A stretch of DNA of 64,000 nucleotides from Streptomyces marispadix (GTDB lineage Bacteria; Actinomycetota; Actinomycetes; Streptomycetales; Streptomycetaceae), in the NCBI RefSeq assembly GCF_022524345.1, contig NZ_JAKWJU010000002.1, positions 6,314,001 through 6,378,000 of the forward strand. The letters run 5' to 3'. Of the stretch, positions 61,652 to 64,000 are shown one piece after another. Made by a program: the position numbers and the translations under genes. A model generated the notes under the pieces. The model made no database searches and was not told where the DNA came from. It saw nothing but the letters and a program-made list of their open reading frames with translations. The first letter of the stretch is position 1; each line of letters opens with the position of its first letter.

Positions 61652-62794
61652 TCATTCGAATTCGGCTTCCGCGTCTGCGGCCGTCAGTTCTTCGTCGAAG
61701 GGATAGACGGTTCCCTTCATCAGGCGCCGGGCCGTGCGGACCACGCCGACCGACCTGATCGCCGGAGCGTCGTCCGCCGGCGAATCGACATCTGAGACGG
61801 CCTCGACTTCGCCCAGCGGGTGGGCGATCCGAAGGGCCTTTCCGCAACCGTCGGTGCGGGCGGCCGCGTTGACGACCGTTCCGGGAATCCTTGCCGCGGC
61901 CGCCAGGCAGAGCGCCGCCGTCATCGGCAGCGCACGGTGGACGGCGCCCATCGACACCGCGACCACGTCGAGATCGGCGACGGCGACATCGCCGCCCGGC
62001 GCCACGAGGACGATCCTGGGCACGGCCGGAGACAACCGGGCGGCGTCCTCGGCCCGTTCGACGGACCCCATGAGCCGCGCCGCCGCCCCGCGCACCGACT
62101 CGATACGCTCCAGCAGTTGTTCATCGGCGTTCATCTGCGCCACCGTCCGCGCCCTCGTTACGACGTCGAGGTCCGCGGCCAGAGCGAACACGAACGCGCT
62201 GGCCGCGTCGACGACCGAGACCCGCAGCCGCCCCTCGGGAAGGTCGAGCACATCGAGTCCCCGGCCGGTGGGAAGCAGCCGGCCCGTGACCGAGCCAGCC
62301 GGGTCCTGGTAATGCGTCGCGATCGGCGCTCCCGGCCGCGGCACCCCCGCTACGCGCTGCGTACCGTGGGTCCGTACGCGGCCGTTCTCGACCGGGACTT
62401 CGGCCTCGACCCACACGTCGGTGTTGCGGTTGAAGAGGAGCACGCTGGTCACCGGCGAGACCGCGGGAACAAGGCCCTCGTCCACGGCGAACGCCGCCAC
62501 CGCCGTCGTCAGGTTGCCGCAGTTCCCCGACCAGTCGACGGTGGGGGAGTCGACGCCGACCTGACCGAACCAGTAGCTCACGCCCGAATCCGGTCCGGGC
62601 TCGACGATCATCACCTTGCTGGTACTCGAGTACGTACCGCCGAGCCCGTCGATCTGCATCGGGTCCGGACTGCCCATGAGGTCGAGGACCAGCGCGTCAC
62701 GCCGCGGGCCCGGCGGCGGCACGTCGCGGGCGTGCAGGAACACGCCCTTGCTCGTACCGCCCCGCATCAGGACCGCGGGCACGCCCCCGCTCAC
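61652..62794 (-). CDS. PrpF-like isomerase (methylitaconate / oxalomesaconate isomerase type)
   Basis: 380 residues. VLMRGGTSKGVFLHARDVP is the PrpF-family start; GLGGTYSSTSKVMIV, DWSGNCGNLTTAVAAFAVDEGLV and NAAARTDGCGKALRIAHPLGEVE follow. Known members isomerise cis/trans-aconitates (PrpF), 3-methylitaconate (Mii) or 4-oxalomesaconate (GalD), each shifting a C=C bond in a polycarboxylate. GTG 62794 overlaps the stop of the upstream dehydrogenase gene (GTGA), and its own stop is near the regulator's start, so it is a core member of the operon. Confidence 0.92.
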   Translation of the reverse strand: MSGGVPAVLMRGGTSKGVFLHARDVPPPGPRRDALVLDLMGSPDPMQIDGLGGTYSSTSKVMIVEPGPDSGVSYWFGQVGVDSPTVDWSGNCGNLTTAVAAFAVDEGLVPAVSPVTSVLLFNRNTDVWVEAEVPVENGRVRTHGTQRVAGVPRPGAPIATHYQDPAGSVTGRLLPTGRGLDVLDLPEGRLRVSVVDAASAFVFALAADLDVVTRARTVAQMNADEQLLERIESVRGAAARLMGSVERAEDAARLSPAVPRIVLVAPGGDVAVADLDVVAVSMGAVHRALPMTAALCLAAAARIPGTVVNAAARTDGCGKALRIAHPLGEVEAVSDVDSPADDAPAIRSVGVVRTARRLMKGTVYPFDEELTAADAEAEFE

Positions 62795-63705
62795 GACGTC
62801 TCCGATCGCTGGTCGAGCAACCGGACGACCGCGGTGTGGTAGTTGTCGCCGAGTCCATGCTCACAGAGGCGGCCGAGCAATGAGTGCGCCAACGTGGCTG
62901 CCGGAAGGGCGACACCGAGTTCGGAAGCCAGATCCAGCGTGTAGCCGACGTCTTTTCGCATGTACGACGCGGGGAACACCCCTGTGGGGTGCTCATCGGG
63001 CAGCAGCGCGGAACGCCCGTGGTTCTCGAGTACGAAGCTGGCGGCCGAGCCGCCTCCGAGTACGTCGAAGAGGACCTCGTCGGAGACGAGACCGCTGCGC
63101 CGGGCGAGAGTGACCGCTTCCGCCAGCGCGACGACGGTCTCGAACACCACTGTGTTGTTGAGCAGTTTGAGCAGTGCCCCGGCCCCCGCGGGACCGCAGT
63201 GGGTGATCTCCGTGCCCATCATGCGCAGGAAGGGCTCCGCGCTCGCATAGTTCTCGGCGGTGCCGCCCGCCATGATCGCCAGCGTTCCGTCGGCGGCAGC
63301 GCGCCGCGTACGGGCGACCGGTGCGTCCAGGAAGCCCACGCCCCGCTCGGCCAGGCGCCGATGAGCCTCGCGTGCGACCCCGACGGGTGTGGTCGAAAGG
63401 TCTACGACCAGGGTCCCCGGGCGGGCGCCGGCGAGGACGCCCCCGTCGTCATAGAGGACCGACGCGACCTCGTCGCCTCCGGGCAGCGAGAGGAACACCA
63501 GGTCCGCTTTCGCCGCCACGTCTCCTGCCGACGTAGCGGCGACGGCACCCGAGGCGACCAGCGAAGCGGCGTTGCCCGGCCGAGCGTCGAACACGGTCAG
63601 CGGCAGATCGCTCTTCCGCGACACGTTCAGGCACTGCCTGGACCCCATCACCCCGAGGCCGATGAAGCCCAGGCGGTCGATCGTTGCCGAATCCGCGCTT
63701 GTCAT
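62791..63705 (-). CDS. 3-Hydroxyisobutyrate-dehydrogenase-like NAD(P) oxidoreductase (second copy, first gene)
   Basis: 304 residues. LGFIGLGVMGSRQCLNV is the Rossmann motif; the substrate loop reads DAPVARTRRAAADGTLAIMAGG, where most members have PVSGG, so the substrate pocket is altered; the catalytic Lys is in GALLKLLNNTVV. C-terminal PASYMRKDVGYTLDLASELGV is typical. GGGAGG precedes ATG 63705. It is the first gene of the nine-gene operon. Confidence 0.9.
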   Translation of the reverse strand: MTSADSATIDRLGFIGLGVMGSRQCLNVSRKSDLPLTVFDARPGNAASLVASGAVAATSAGDVAAKADLVFLSLPGGDEVASVLYDDGGVLAGARPGTLVVDLSTTPVGVAREAHRRLAERGVGFLDAPVARTRRAAADGTLAIMAGGTAENYASAEPFLRMMGTEITHCGPAGAGALLKLLNNTVVFETVVALAEAVTLARRSGLVSDEVLFDVLGGGSAASFVLENHGRSALLPDEHPTGVFPASYMRKDVGYTLDLASELGVALPAATLAHSLLGRLCEHGLGDNYHTAVVRLLDQRSETS

Positions 63706-64000
63706 TCCGGGACCTCCCTGTGATCGGCGAGGCGTCGTCGTCGATGAGCGGGCGCTGATCGCCCGGCCAGGCATCGGTGTTCCGCCGATCGTTGACGAGA
63801 CCGTAAGCCTGATGACAGTCGTCTGTCGACAGGCGACAGGGAACTTTCTTTCGCTTGGTCCGATTTCGACGCCGCGTGACGGGCCGAGGACTCCGGGCAG
63901 CGGACGCGCGGCCGATGTCCGCCCAGGGCGTTGTCGAGTGAGCTGGCGCGCTTTGTCTCGCGGTCCCTCGTTCGGCTCGGCCGGGCATGCGGAGCCCGCC
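63706..64000. other. Upstream region of the nine-gene operon
   Basis: No convincing gene in the last 295 bases of the window. It must hold the operon promoter on the minus strand. A palindrome lies at 63818-63837. Just to its right, TTCTTTCG-type bases make a less GC-rich stretch (63838-63870). Confidence 0.45.
63818..63837. promoter_or_regulatory. 20-bp imperfect palindrome, candidate operator
   Basis: GTCGTCTGTCGACAGGCGAC matches its reverse complement at 18 of 20 positions, with the perfect core CTGTCGACAG. It lies 112 bases upstream of the first dehydrogenase gene. A GntR/FCD or LacI-type regulator encoded nearby could bind; FCD proteins often use short GTC-N-GAC-type sites, so this is plausible but unproven. 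Confidence 0.45.

Noticed and set aside
1-64000. tRNA, rRNA, riboswitches, insertion sequences, attachment sites
   Set aside because: I looked for cloverleaf-like stems with a CCA end, transposase-like ORFs and terminal inverted repeats and found none that I could support.

Overview
The window is very GC-rich DNA with strong third-position GC bias, GTG/TTG starts, short GGAGG-type ribosome binding sites and many ATGA/GTGA gene overlaps. With a lasso-peptide cluster, several ECF sigma factors, a SpoIIE-type phosphatase and a rifamycin phosphotransferase, it points to an actinomycete, most likely Streptomyces or a close relative (inference from content, not from a search).

Layout. 1-9.5 kb is mostly ordinary chromosomal content: an edge-truncated polyprenyl synthase with an ABC1/UbiB kinase, small coiled-coil and acidic proteins, an NCS2 purine permease with a strong terminator, an XRE-type regulator, a secreted GH3 glycosidase and a secreted protein of unknown function. 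10.1-15.1 kb is a lasso-peptide cluster: precursor, Asn-synthetase-like cyclase, transglutaminase-like protease, DrrAB-like exporter and, unusually, the PqqD-like leader-binding protein on the opposite strand at the far end. 15.3-20.7 kb is a LysR-controlled acyl-CoA set: hydratase, ligase and MHS transporter. 21-34.5 kb is mixed: a YCII/ECF-sigma pair with a frameshift, a secreted adenosine deaminase whose stop codon lies in a 13-bp tandem repeat, a PH-domain protein, a P450, a DUF4142 protein, a decayed ORF, a VOC protein, a TGT-like zinc protein with companions, an AlkD-like glycosylase, and a divergent LysR/permease pair in which both genes have lost their 5' halves.

34.7-38.6 kb encodes a small membrane protein followed by an SLC5 solute carrier and a STAC-GAF-PP2C-HATPase protein. 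The last two look like one transporter-coupled signalling protein split by a single-base frameshift; the output is a partner-switching phosphatase where the known SLC5-STAC sensors have a histidine kinase. 38.7-44.4 kb holds RidA, an ECF sigma factor with a SnoaL-like tail, rifampicin phosphotransferase (rph) with a 19-bp palindrome matching the rifamycin-associated element, and a LacI-type regulator.

44.4-63.8 kb is a catabolic island. One minus-strand operon encodes a fused DppD-DppF ATPase, binding lipoprotein, two permeases, an enamidase-like amidohydrolase and an MmgE/PrpD protein. A divergent DadA-like flavoenzyme faces it across a regulatory region with two near-identical palindromes. 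A second minus-strand operon of nine tightly packed genes encodes two 3-hydroxyisobutyrate-dehydrogenase-like enzymes, a PrpF-like isomerase, a GntR/FCD regulator, an aldehyde dehydrogenase, an MHS transporter, a TcuA-like flavoprotein, an isocitrate-lyase-superfamily enzyme and a metallo-beta-lactamase-fold hydrolase. The set resembles pathways for branched di- and tricarboxylates (tricarballylate, 2-methylcitrate, and the enamidase-to-dimethylmalate route of nicotinate fermentation), but no known route is complete, so the substrate is unknown.
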